Assembly (NCBI GenBank): GCA_013288445.1
Contig: JABDBX010000003.1
Location: forward strand, 1-59,771
Reading direction: 5' to 3'
From: Bacteroidota bacterium
GTDB taxonomy: Bacteria > Bacteroidota > Bacteroidia > Chitinophagales > Chitinophagaceae
DNA: 59,771 bases
Shown in pieces: positions 12,001 to 17,357 of this stretch. The translations under genes and the position numbers were made by a program. Each line of letters opens with the position of its first letter. Position 1 is the first letter of the stretch. The notes beneath the pieces are model-generated. The model saw nothing but the letters and a program-made list of their open reading frames with translations, was not told the DNA's origin and did not search any database.

Positions 12001-12511
12001 CATCTAAAAAGAAAATGCTCCCGCTGTAGTAAACAACCGCACTGGGCCCAAGAAGGCCGGCTGCCGTAGCAGGGCCATTGTTTCCGCTATAGGTGCCCAC
12101 TATACTATGAGCACCGGCAAATGTGGAGATCGTACCCGATGGAGTTAACATTCTTATGACCCCGTTACTTGCATCAGCAAAATATACATTGCCCGAACCA
12201 TCAACAGCAACGCCAATAGGATAATTAATTGTTGCGCTTGCGCCTGCACCACCATCACCTGAATATCCGGCAGAACCGGTACCGGCAACCGTGGTGATTA
12301 CACCGCTTACCTGGGCATACGCCCCCACGCTCAAACAGCCCATCACCAGCATCATAAATGCCAATTTCCTGTGCCTGTTCAGCAGCAAGGATACTGCATT
12401 GCGCAGCGCATCAGCACTATGCCTGCAAACACTAAGTGTATTTGCAAACAAGAACTTGAGAAAGTTATTTCTTCCGGCTTTCATGGATAACAAATGTAAA
12501 ACTTGTTTCAT
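1..12511 (-). CDS. Giant secreted repeat adhesin, partial (C-terminus beyond left edge)
   Basis: The frame is open from the ATG at 12511 to the window edge, at least 4170 codons, so it is absent from the ORF track only because its stop lies outside. An in-frame TGA sits just upstream of the ATG; a second in-frame ATG is at 12484. Order read from translation: long signal peptide ending GAYAQ (about residue 67); NHL-type beta-propeller repeats with GYSGDGG and VAVDGSGNVYF motifs (about 70-410); Big/cadherin-like segments; a LamG/concanavalin-like domain (about 590-770, AYYRFNEG); many 80-100-residue Ig/PKD-like repeats joined by TVNPLP linkers; and a glycine-rich domain (about 1630-1890). Such proteins are surface adhesins, often exported by T9SS; the sorting domain would be off-window. 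Function as an adhesin is inferred. The frame was checked at both ends. Confidence 0.9.
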   Translation of the reverse strand, partial: MKQVLHLLSMKAGRNNFLKFLFANTLSVCRHSADALRNAVSLLLNRHRKLAFMMLVMGCLSVGAYAQVSGVITTVAGTGSAGYSGDGGAGASATINYPIGVAVDGSGNVYFADASNGVIRMLTPSGTISTFAGAHSIVGTYSGNNGPATAAGLLGPSAVVYYSGSIFFLDGGVYVRAVNISSGTITTVAGNGASGGGGHGTTSGPATAGMLPSGIGNIAVDPTTGNIWYGESNTGSVYYVDNPTGTGNIHSPSLPFQAVDIWFDNAGNIYEFGGTGNYVGQAAPTSTPGAFISPTIAAGNGTGGYSGDGGPASSASLNNPNNIAFDASNNMYISDQGANVIRYVDRTSGNISTFAGNFSNSGAAGFSGDGSSATSASVEFSGPLGIAVAPGGNVYISDNNNNRIRGVLNFYCGGGNLPACENAGAFSINTLLNTFDAQASGTLTWTIASVPSNGTLGGFSTATVGGSYSTSFTSGFTAPTGLTYTPNSGFTGTDPFTVTVSDGSNTVTATITVSVTASPATITGNTTLSTAITTTLSDAIGSGTWSSVSTAVGTIDPSSGIVTGLSTGTSVISYTVGSCAATTTVNVLAPGADLDFDGTDDYVSVANNTAFETSTGTLEAWVRPNWALGSVTHSPAFLAMRDPSGSTRYSFHIGSTLSLIAIWNGSSIGIVPYSFTQGVWYHIAMVYSTSDVALYINGVFVSNMGAGISSATGLPFEIGYSNSGVDEYWPGDIDEVRVWNTSRTQMEIQDNMNCDVPQQSGLVAYYRFNEGTAAGTNTSVANAIDYSGNGYCGTLNNFALTGSTSNYETGAVGSCSSISLTLPAATNTGTANICGTGTTTLNNSVSGGTWATSSSNVTLTGTATSTVTVTGVTTGTAAITYSLNCGTAITIVTVNALPTATTFNYGTTPAFCKTATTVNPTISLSSGASATNYTATVGGLVIDATTGAIAQDLSTAGTYTVTVTFSDATTCNNTATTTVTINALPTATISYTGNPFCNTTSSTTEGVTFSSGTYTLASATLNPTSAAGFTATGTGSGNINLSAIPANSYTVAVTYSDANSCVSTAATTVTINALPTATLSYSGNPFCQTVTTVNPTGVGSVTVTSYSVTPSSGLSLNTSSGAIDVGHSTAGTYSVTVTFNNGTCSSTSMAVVTVNPLPVIIPGLVLACVGDATASFNYSTAGAPDHYSVTATSGGFSNVSNAVLSGPVILTLTGSPAAGTYPGTIVGIISSTGCSSTPASFSLTINDVPTITGTPSGAICVGSSGGTLTLTPGGATANKYSISYSTAAGAAGFTNVTSGFYAGSGPIAISTFSPGSSGTNYTGNTLVLSNSTTTCQSAPATFDLTVNPLPVATFSYTASPVCQASSGTLSISQLSGPTLTSVSYVKTGGAGTLNLNGSTGAVTLSGSSPGSYTITITYSDGNCSNAAAATLVINPLPTLTSFSGTGNTVCHGTDGTVTVASSLANGTYDVSYNVGGGSTATSTLVISSTTGFFTVPNTSLALGSNTINILSVANHFTGCSSSLSGNTATVSVNPLPTVNTITGMAYCSGTSASAINFVDPANTGTTFTWTSSSNIGFGTTSGTGNIAAFTATAASVTVATITATPALNGCTGAATRVTTVTVNPAATATALFVSSGSTTLNYSGSIVNYTVPAGVTQLTVLAKGASGGTDNFGGVFAGGSGAIIQGNISVTPGQVLNVLVGQKGITDASDGTPHAGGGGGSFVTTSSNAPLIIAGGGGGAGLEDFAGQNAQTGNSGGAGNPAVGTGGAAGGGGTGGPGGIVGGDGGAGGGGGGLTGNGGSGVGPGGFSFVNGGDGGGGPATFTAVGGFGGGGSGGNGGGGGGGYSGGAGGENTSSIHHGGGGGGGSYFTGATSTSASTGNTGDGLVTISYSSSSSATAVCVGNSVNISGSVGGSASSATWSDGGAGGTYSPASDITATSYTPNSATSTQTVVTLTLTTNDPDGAGPCSSTIATLTLTVNPLPTVNTITGAAYCSGTSASAINFVDPANTGTTFTWTSSSDIGFGTTSGTGNIPAFTATAASVTVATITATPSALSCTGAATVVTTITVNPLPTATASYAGNPFCVSSASPVSVSLSGSGSYTFNSDGSSPGTSGLSGTDGSFTASVAGVGVYTVSVTYNDANSCVNTATTAVTVNALPTITLTNTSQVFCHSSTADNTAGYAYSATSGAGALTYNLAWTPGASGLSDVTGFSGTLTSGSTGGTINEDVPGGTSVNDYSGLLTISDAGTGCTNAYTLTLTVNPTPNVSGLTVSSTRVCAGQSSTITVSGSGLTGSAYNITYSVGSPDASGPTTASSVAFGSGSGTFGLTLGTAGSPVISINSITDPTTSCSSSPSIATNTLTVNPLPTFLLSSGSTARCFNASSSTPVSYFLSSTSGLPNHYTLTWSPSGPTNETNAMLGSSVDFSIPANTPVAVYTGSVTVSNAGGCTSTQTVVTLTVNPVPDISTFTIAGSTECAGITGTVNITSSSLADADYFITENVGGGGSAFPHIKSSGGSVTSSSGGTGFITIASGSLVPGSNTVNFLSITNGSTACTSTFSSVSATISVNATPTATTFNYGTPSSLCQTATTVNPTITTTASVTGYSAAPSGLVIDPTSGAIAQDLSAVGTYTVTVSLTDGSSSCTGTATNTVTVNALPDVATIPPVFAGSTQCAHIDGTVNVTASSLANGAYDVSYNVGGGSTATATLNVTSNVGFFTVPDASLTGTSNTINILSIANHTTTCSSSLSSSTATINVTAPPTVAGLTIDAAFNSICGAGTYSEQHLSVSSGGGLTDGTYTFTYNMTGSGGSSSFTGHTATVLISGGAGTMVIPSSDLSALGLGATTIDITAITSSATGCTATQGTDYTGSTITYTSNAFFTISNARAGLTSLSSISATNACASGSGVTLNGGLSDYSGFGVGYTLSAPNAGTYTASTGVGGFIIVSGNLTTPTTGETVTVNYINESGCISYLNSGNTTTFNVGAVPSFTLSNTSNELCFDASSGHTENYAYTSAVNADKYTLTWLPSGHLTNVSSFTTLPSSPIAVTVAANTAANNYSGVLTLQNATSGCTTTYNITLTVDPLPTVSYSYSSNPSCQLFTTTLNPIGLGLVTVDGFSVSPASGLSINGSGQIVNTLSTAGTYTVTVSFHNATTSCANTATALVTINPVPTFTSSTSPSGCSGAAVNIALTASTAGTTTFSWLALSHGADVSGAHNCSSSCGSTITDVLTNTGSADETQNYTVNMTSAAGCSSFPLGVNYTVHPVPAVTDFHMSGNSVCASTYATVTVTSTSLATGTYTVTYHTGSASGLSATMTFTSGTPGTGTFTVPTGDLVTTGANTIAADNIAYSSSTSCTSPLSATATVTNYTVPSITSVLNITSPTDICLGGTAQLQAAATGGDGSYTFNWTSPTTTDISSASVNPTNVTPPATGLTTYSVTVSTAGVGCSSGIYSTVSVSVNALPTITLDGTDAGTVCAGVPSSLTYSATTNSPNTYTITWDPTAVSNGFTSPTTSSLGGGFINVPTYAATTLAGEYTGTVTVTNTVTGCVSNPGTAITVSVNPSPVAGTVTTTGAVTCATYGTNVTVTASSLADGSYTFTYALGSPNTHPVNTASVTIASHTGTLTIPGSLLANSGHTLLALNNITSDASSCQVSIHATGTLTVNPLPSFGSVSTTNTLCTDPVHSDNVNYSYTGLSAAASYSLSWSAGGPSTSSGSVASGSGAFTVTVPAATAAATYTGTLTVTNSATTCPQTFTLTLIVNPLPTITLSNSAASTCAGGVATFNYSGTANTPTGYTIAWTDATPLIGSSSTGSVSGTSGSINITAPSTDATGNYNGSLTVTNANSCTSYPATPITVSVNAVPQASGLTGAGNTVCVGTGATVTVTAGSLLAGTYTVSYNVNSGTSHTATLTVASDFAGGTFTVPYSSDFTLVTSTVNLLNIAYAATPSCTVPLSGSASVTVNNVPTSSGLTSLTSGDNPICNGGTSAIVVNDLYTSFYSWAASTGSVPSGENPTVSPATTTTYSVTLSSTGAGCTSGVYTITVTVNAVPTANPIPGGPVCLTGTVNIPANASGGNPPYTYSWSGVGIISGTETDATVSAIPTAVGSPSSQVYSVTVSTPGNNCTNANYFTTTVTVNPNPNVTTFNVTGTDICSGGTPNFTIGSSLVNGTYTFSYT
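6303..6575 (-). repeat. Ig-like repeat module, copy 1 of a near-identical pair
   Basis: This 273-bp stretch encodes an Ig-like repeat containing AYCSGTSASAINFVDPANTG. It is nearly identical over the same length to 7641-7913. The two copies flank the glycine-rich domain of the giant adhesin, which suggests a recent duplication or recombination of modules. Confidence 0.85.
6850..7625 (-). other. Glycine-rich (ALK/LTK-like) domain inside the giant adhesin
   Basis: The segment reads as a beta-strand-rich start (YTVPAGVTQLTVLAKGASGG) followed by long runs of Gly with motifs such as VTPGQVLNVLVGQKG and IIAGGGGGAG. This pattern is that of the bacterial glycine-rich domain related to the extracellular glycine-rich domain of ALK/LTK receptors (Pfam Gly_rich). 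On the plus strand the same DNA reads as a proline-rich ORF at 7044-7409, which is a shadow. Confidence 0.7.
7641..7913 (-). repeat. Ig-like repeat module, copy 2 of a near-identical pair
   Basis: Same 273-bp unit as 6303-6575, with a handful of substitutions. It precedes the glycine-rich domain in the protein, while copy 1 follows it. Confidence 0.85.
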
Positions 12512-12621
12512 AAATGGTGCTTTAAACAAAAACTTATAAAATGATATTCAATGTTAATACTAAACCTGTGTCACTATACTTCATTCCAAACTATCTGCTA
12601 AATACCAGGGAACGCAACACT

Positions 12622-12649
12622 TTTTAATTTTTTACTTTTAATTTTTTAC
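12622..12649. repeat. 14-bp AT-rich tandem repeat (two copies)
   Basis: The unit TTTTAATTTTTTAC occurs twice back to back and starts a third time. A closely related 14-bp unit in the opposite orientation lies next to the leuS start at 17185-17212. Confidence 0.7.
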
Positions 12650-12667
12650 TTTTCCAGCCCAAGTATG

Positions 12668-12715
12668 GGGAACGATGACAAACTATCCCACCACGAACAT
12701 TTTATCATCGTTCCC
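12668..12715. repeat. Imperfect inverted repeat
   Basis: GGGAACGATGA (12668-12678) faces TCATCGTTCCC (12705-12715) across 26 nt, with the match extending imperfectly outward. It lies upstream of the adhesin; it could be a regulatory or terminator-like structure, but there is no clear T-run. Confidence 0.5.
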
Positions 12716-13183
12716 AAACTGATTTTGGCAGGCAGTGCGCTGTCCATTTCGCACGGCTGCCCTAATAGCATACCCGGAGATTAACCATTAATCCAATACG
12801 TCCCGAAAAGGGCGTACCGTGCGTGAAACTAAAATCCGATTTTTTTTTAAGCAGGGTATTGTGCTGAATGACCGGCAATGCGTTCTGAATAGATGGGTAT
12901 ATGTTCTAAAACACATAAAATTTACATCAAATCATTTATAATAAAATTCACTTATAATTGCAAATGAATTGTTAACGATATAAAACGGAACAAAAACTAA
13001 CGTCTGCCATTATTACTCAGAAAGTGCGATAAAATGAAAATAGAAGTGACGCATGAGGTTGCTTCGTTCCTGCGCCACCGCTAAGTGACGTTGGCGAAAT
13101 AAATGCCACCTTATTGCGAAACTATTTTCTTTTTTACGAGGTGTAAAATCTGCAAATAATGAATTAATAAATCCCGATTAGTG

Positions 13184-13197
13184 CCGATAGCCATCGG
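13184..13197. repeat. Small hairpin
   Basis: CCGAT (13184-13188) pairs with ATCGG (13193-13197). The surrounding sequence looks like dispersed-repeat DNA. Confidence 0.4.
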
Positions 13198-13571
13198 GAG
13201 GATTGCAACGAAGTAAAAATGGAACGGCGCAGCCCTCACTGAGGCAAATGAAAATCATAGTGAAAGAAGTAAAAGACCGAGCAATACCAATTACTCATTA
13301 AAACGGCATTAGAAGCGAGTAGTTGCGCACCTACGGAGCGCCGTAAAGCCTTGTCCGGCGTGTACTACAAAGCTTTTGCTCCGATGGCGCATCTACGCAG
13401 ACTTATTAAGTTGAAACGGCATAAGATGGCGTACTTCATTTTGTCATCGCTCTCAAGGCGCGGCACACGGTCGCAGTAATGCGAGTTGAGCACAGCTACT
13501 CATGCACGGTTACAAATTTAGCGCCAGGATTATACTTCTCGCCGCATAAGTTTGTGCAATGATAAACGGGC

Positions 13572-13722
13572 AAGCCCGATAGGGCTTAAATGATGAATAG
13601 CCACCGGTGAAACCGGTGGGAAAATAGATGTGGTCATTGAACCCCGGCGGGGTTCAACTGGTATAACCCTGAAGACTCCGGGTTGCACCCGGAGCTATTC
13701 ACATTAAAGCCTTCCAGGCTTT
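13572..13722. repeat. Cluster of five different hairpins (REP-like)
   Basis: Five perfect inverted repeats occur in 151 bp: AAGCCC/GGGCTT (13572-13587), CCACCGGT/ACCGGTGG (13601-13619), TTGAACCCC/GGGGTTCAA (13637-13657), CTCCGGGT/ACCCGGAG (13676-13694) and AAAGCCT/AGGCTTT (13706-13722, followed by T residues). The arrangement resembles REP-type elements mobilised by RAYT transposases, or a structured RNA. No RAYT gene is in the window. Confidence 0.65.
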
Positions 13723-13874
13723 TTAAATTCAATGCACATTTTTATCCGGCGTATAGTATAATAAAATAGCCCAATTATTACCCCTGCCCAAAGTTATAGA
13801 CAAAAGCTAAATGCTTGATTCCCCGGCACATCGTCCCGATTTTTCTAACGTGAGGGGTCAGGGGTTTCTGGTTT

Positions 13875-16800
13875 TTACACCACCACATTTATCATCTTGC
13901 CTTTTACATAAATGAACTTCTTTGGGTCTTTGCCTTCCAACCATTTCTGGATGGTATCGTTTGCAAGGACTTCTTTTTCCACTGAGGCTTGCTCGGCATC
14001 TATCGGGAATTCCATTTCTATGCGGGTCTTGCCGTTTACGGCTACTGGGTACACTTTGGTGTTGTCGGTTACAAAGCGCTGTTCGTAGGCAGGGAAGGCG
14101 GCGTTAAGCACCGTGCCTTCGTTGCCCAGCTTATGCCATAGCTCCTCGGCTATGTGCGGCGCAAACGGGCATATAATCACGGCCAAAGGCTCCAGGATCT
14201 CGCGCTTGTGGCACCCACTTAGTTCATTCACACAAATCATGAATTGGCTTACGGCAGTATTGAACGAGAACCGCTCTATGTCCTCTCCTATTTTCTTTAT
14301 GGTTTTGTGCAATATGCGCAGCTCTGCGTCGGTTGCCTTTTCATCGTTCACTATCCACCCCTTTTGTTCATCGGCATACAGGCGCCACATTTTTTTCAGA
14401 AAGCGGTGCACACCTTCTATGCCCTTTGTGTCCCAGGGTTTGCTCACGTCTATAGGGCCCAGGAACATCTCGTACATACGGAAGGTATCCGCGCCATATT
14501 GCGATACTATGTCGTCCGGGTTCACCACATTGTACTTGGATTTGGACATTTTTTCGACTTCTGCACCGCAGATATACTTGCCATCTTCTAAAATAAATTC
14601 TGCATCTGCATATTCAGGTCTCCATTTTTTAAATGCTTCTATGTCTAATTCAACGCCGTCAACCATATTCACGTCAACACGAATTGGATTTATGTCGTAG
14701 TGTTTTTTAAGTCCTGCCGATACAAACTGATTGGTATCGCTAATCCGATAGACAAACCTTGTACTCCCTTGTATCATCCCCTGGTTTAGCAGCTTCTTAA
14801 ATGGCTCATCAAAGCCTATGTGGCCGAGGTCATACAGCGCCTTTGTCCACATGCGGCTGTAGAGGAGGTGGCCTACGGCATGTTCGGTGCCGCCTATGTA
14901 CAGGTCCACCTGGTTCCAGTAGTCGGTGGCGGGGCGGCTGGCAAATTCGTTGCTGTTGTGTGGGTCCATGTAGCGGAGAAAGTACCAACTGCTGCCGGCA
15001 TAGCCGGGCATGGTATTGGTCTCGCGCTGGCCTATTGGGGTGGTTACCCAGTCTTCTATATTGGCAAGTGGTCCCTGCCCTTCCGGGCCGGGCTTGTAGT
15101 TCTCTACTATCGGCAATTCCACAGGCAGGTGGCCCAGGTGCCAGTCGCTGTTTATAAGCGGCTCATCTATGCCATACGGTATGTCGTCCACATACATCAC
15201 CGGGAAAGGCTCACCCCAGTAACGCTGGCGGCTAAAACCAGCATCGCGCAGGCGGTAGTTGACTTTTCGTGTGCCCGCGCCAATATCTTCCAGCTCTTCA
15301 ATAGCAGCTTCGGTGGCATCGGCTATGCTCATACCCGTTAGAAAATCGCTATTCTCTATAGTTCCGGTTTTACTGCTATACGCTGCTTCCCCGGTGTATT
15401 TGTCTCCAAAAATATTAGTGATGGGTATGTCGAAATGTTTTGCAAAAGCATGGTCGCGGTCATCACCGCTAGGCACACCCATTATGGCTCCAGTGCCATA
15501 GCCTGCAAGCACATACTCCGATATCCAAACAGGTATCTGCCTATCAGTCAGTGGATGAATAGCGTACGCCCCGGTAAAGCAACCTGTCACCTGTTTTACC
15601 TCGCTCATGCGCTCGCGCTCTGAGCGGCTTTTTACGTATTGCCGGTATTCGTCAATGGCCTGCTTTTGTTCTGGGGTTGTAATGTCTTCTACCAGGGCAT
15701 GTTCCGGTGCCAGCACCATGAAATCAACACCGAAGATGGTATCGGGGCGGGTGGTGAAGACGGGGATAAAAACCTCTCCCCGGCCCTCTCCAAAAGAGAG
15801 GGAGGTGTTACGTACCTCATTATCTGATTGTGGGGACGTTAATTCTGTTTTTATTTTCCTTATTACGTTATCAAGATCGGCAATTACCTCTTCGTTGGTA
15901 AATCGCATAACCCTGAAACCTTTTTCTGCCAAATATTCAGTACGGGATGCATCAGCTTCCTTCTGCTGTTCATGAATTTTACCATCAACCTCAATAATAA
16001 GGTTCTTTGGCAGACATACAAAATCTGCAATAAACCTTCCAATTATATGCTGCCGCCTAAACTTAACGCCAAGTTGGCTGGCCTTTAACTGTCGCCATAA
16101 TATATTTTCTGCTTCGGTAAGGTTGTTTTTTAAATCTTTTCTAAAATCCTTAATCGAACCATAAAGAAGAGGATCAGCCGTATTCCAACCTGGCTCAACA
16201 CGGGCTTGCGCAACACCTCCCTCTCCTTTGGAGAGGGCTGGGGAGAGGTCTCTCGCGTTGGTCTGCGCAACATCTCCCTCTCTTTTGGAGAGGGTCGGGG
16301 AGAGGTTGGATAGCCTAAACCTCACCTCCGCTCCATTACTCTTTCCTATCCAGTTGCGCTGCATTTCTTTCATGGCCTCGCTCCAGTCCAGCGTATTAAG
16401 GCTGGTAAGAAGGCGGTCGGCATACTCAGTGATACGCAGAAACCACTGGCGCATGTTCTTCCTTTCCACCGGGTGACCGCCGCGTTCCGATACTCCATTT
16501 ACTACCTCATCGTTAGCCAATACCGTGCCCAATGCCTCGCACCACCACACCTGTGCGTAGCCTTGGTAGGCAATGCGGTATTGCATCAGTATATCGCGCT
16601 GCTCTTTCTCTGAATAGTTGCCCCACTGCACGGCATCAAACTCTACTGCCTCATCGGCCGGGCATGTAATATTTATGTTGCCTCCTTTTTCAAATTCGGC
16701 TACCAGCTCACTTATTGGCCGTGCCTTTTGCTGGCTACGATCGTACCAGCTATGGAATAGTTGCAGGAATATCCACTGCGTCCATTTATAATAGTTAGGT

Positions 16801-17183
16801 TCACTGGTACGCACCTCGCGGCTCCAGTCGTAGCAGAAGCCTATGTTATCCAGTTGCTCCCGGTAGCGGGCTATATTTTTTTCGGTGGTTACAGCAGGGT
16901 GCTGGCCTGTTTCTATAGCATACTGTTCGGCAGGCAGCCCAAATGCATCGAAGCCCATTGGGTGCAGTACATTGTAGCCTTTCAGTCGCTTGTAGCGCGC
17001 ATAAATATCAGATGCGATGTAGCCGAGCGGATGCCCCACATGCAGCCCTGCCCCGCTGGGGTAAGGGAACATATCCAGTATGTAGCACTTGGGCTTAGAG
17101 GTGTCGTTAGTTACTTTATAAACCTGTTGTTCGTTCCAGTATTTTTTCCGGCCTGCTTCTATTTCCCTAAAATTATACTCCAT
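13875..17183 (-). CDS. leuS: Leucyl-tRNA synthetase with an internal DUF559 insertion
   Basis: Class I synthetase charging tRNA-Leu. The HIGH-type motif HVGH is near residue 50, the CP1 editing domain carries FTTRPDTIFG, and KMSKS is near residue 880. At 1102 residues it is about 180 longer than usual. The extra residues (about 292-470) form a DUF559 domain (Vsr/PD-(D/E)xK-like nuclease family) placed between the catalytic core and the editing domain. Conserved DUF559 residues are present (LTEAENILW, KFRRQHIIGRFIADF, IIEVDG). The insert edges are low-complexity LSPALSKGEG-type peptides encoded by a dispersed palindromic repeat. The frame is intact across both edges, so a full-length fusion is expected; removal would restore a normal 924-residue enzyme. 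The start follows the conserved EYNFREIEAGRKKYW opening. Confidence 0.97.
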   Translation of the reverse strand: MEYNFREIEAGRKKYWNEQQVYKVTNDTSKPKCYILDMFPYPSGAGLHVGHPLGYIASDIYARYKRLKGYNVLHPMGFDAFGLPAEQYAIETGQHPAVTTEKNIARYREQLDNIGFCYDWSREVRTSEPNYYKWTQWIFLQLFHSWYDRSQQKARPISELVAEFEKGGNINITCPADEAVEFDAVQWGNYSEKEQRDILMQYRIAYQGYAQVWWCEALGTVLANDEVVNGVSERGGHPVERKNMRQWFLRITEYADRLLTSLNTLDWSEAMKEMQRNWIGKSNGAEVRFRLSNLSPTLSKREGDVAQTNARDLSPALSKGEGGVAQARVEPGWNTADPLLYGSIKDFRKDLKNNLTEAENILWRQLKASQLGVKFRRQHIIGRFIADFVCLPKNLIIEVDGKIHEQQKEADASRTEYLAEKGFRVMRFTNEEVIADLDNVIRKIKTELTSPQSDNEVRNTSLSFGEGRGEVFIPVFTTRPDTIFGVDFMVLAPEHALVEDITTPEQKQAIDEYRQYVKSRSERERMSEVKQVTGCFTGAYAIHPLTDRQIPVWISEYVLAGYGTGAIMGVPSGDDRDHAFAKHFDIPITNIFGDKYTGEAAYSSKTGTIENSDFLTGMSIADATEAAIEELEDIGAGTRKVNYRLRDAGFSRQRYWGEPFPVMYVDDIPYGIDEPLINSDWHLGHLPVELPIVENYKPGPEGQGPLANIEDWVTTPIGQRETNTMPGYAGSSWYFLRYMDPHNSNEFASRPATDYWNQVDLYIGGTEHAVGHLLYSRMWTKALYDLGHIGFDEPFKKLLNQGMIQGSTRFVYRISDTNQFVSAGLKKHYDINPIRVDVNMVDGVELDIEAFKKWRPEYADAEFILEDGKYICGAEVEKMSKSKYNVVNPDDIVSQYGADTFRMYEMFLGPIDVSKPWDTKGIEGVHRFLKKMWRLYADEQKGWIVNDEKATDAELRILHKTIKKIGEDIERFSFNTAVSQFMICVNELSGCHKREILEPLAVIICPFAPHIAEELWHKLGNEGTVLNAAFPAYEQRFVTDNTKVYPVAVNGKTRIEMEFPIDAEQASVEKEVLANDTIQKWLEGKDPKKFIYVKGKMINVVV
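15772..16306 (-). mobile_element. DUF559 nuclease insertion flanked by inverted palindromic repeats
   Basis: On the plus strand, copies of a repeat built on CCCTCTCC..GGAGAGGG and GGGGAGAGG occur at 16216-16249 and 16274-16306, and in inverted orientation at 15772-15806. Between them lies the DUF559 coding segment, in frame with leuS. The same repeat recurs at 36447-36480. The layout suggests a mobile or captured unit that inserted into leuS without breaking the frame. No intein-type splice-junction residues were seen. Confidence 0.75.
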
Positions 17184-17184
17184 G

Positions 17185-17212
17185 AAAAATTAAAAGTTAA
17201 AAATTAAAAGTC
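17185..17212. repeat. 14-bp AT-rich tandem repeat (two copies)
   Basis: AAAAATTAAAAGTT is followed by AAAAATTAAAAGTC directly upstream of the leuS start. It is related, in opposite orientation, to the repeat at 12622-12649. Confidence 0.6.
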
Positions 17213-17218
17213 AAAATT

Positions 17219-17231
17219 GTGTGTGTGTGTG
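17219..17231. repeat. Short GT dinucleotide run
   Basis: Thirteen bases of alternating GT lie between the AT-rich repeat and a long palindrome. Such a tract can vary in length, but it is not inside a coding frame. Confidence 0.6.
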
Positions 17232-17232
17232 C

Positions 17233-17265
17233 AGATTTGACAACTTTTCAAAAGTTGTCAAATCT
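17233..17265 (-). terminator. 33-nt perfect palindrome, possible terminator
   Basis: Two 16-nt arms (AGATTTGACAACTTTT and its complement) are separated by one base. It lies about 90 nt past the stop of the MBL gene and before leuS on the same strand, the place of a terminator. There is no T-run, so a regulatory or cruciform role is equally possible. Confidence 0.5.
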
Positions 17266-17357
17266 AATACGTAAAGACCGCTACCAAAAGTAAAGAAATT
17301 TGAAAGAAGTCCGTCTTGAAACAGAAGTTACGTAGTAAGTACCAATGATAAAAGCGT

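Larger units (their letters stand above)
12512..13874. other. 1.36-kb non-coding stretch with repeats and hairpins
   Basis: No convincing coding frame was seen between leuS and the giant adhesin, both on the minus strand. It must hold the leuS 3' end and the adhesin promoter. Visible structures are a 14-bp AT-rich tandem repeat, an imperfect inverted repeat (12668-12715), a short hairpin (13184-13197) and a five-hairpin cluster (13572-13722). The middle (about 13050-13550) looks like degenerate dispersed-repeat DNA without a recognisable gene. Confidence 0.6.

Noticed and set aside
1-12300. Periodic repeats that could suggest a CRISPR array
   Set aside because: The repeats are long, degenerate, in frame and encode Ig-like domains; there are no short identical repeats with unique spacers and no cas genes.
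12512-13874. tRNA, rRNA or a decayed transposase gene in the large gap
   Set aside because: No cloverleaf, rRNA-like core or transposase motif could be read on either strand.
15772-16306. Intein in LeuRS
   Set aside because: No splice-junction Cys/Ser, His-Asn or Hint-domain motifs; the content is DUF559 and the edges are repeat-encoded.
14113-17207. Several plus-strand ORFs of 80-195 residues opposite leuS
   Set aside because: They are shadows of the leuS coding strand with no recognisable motifs.
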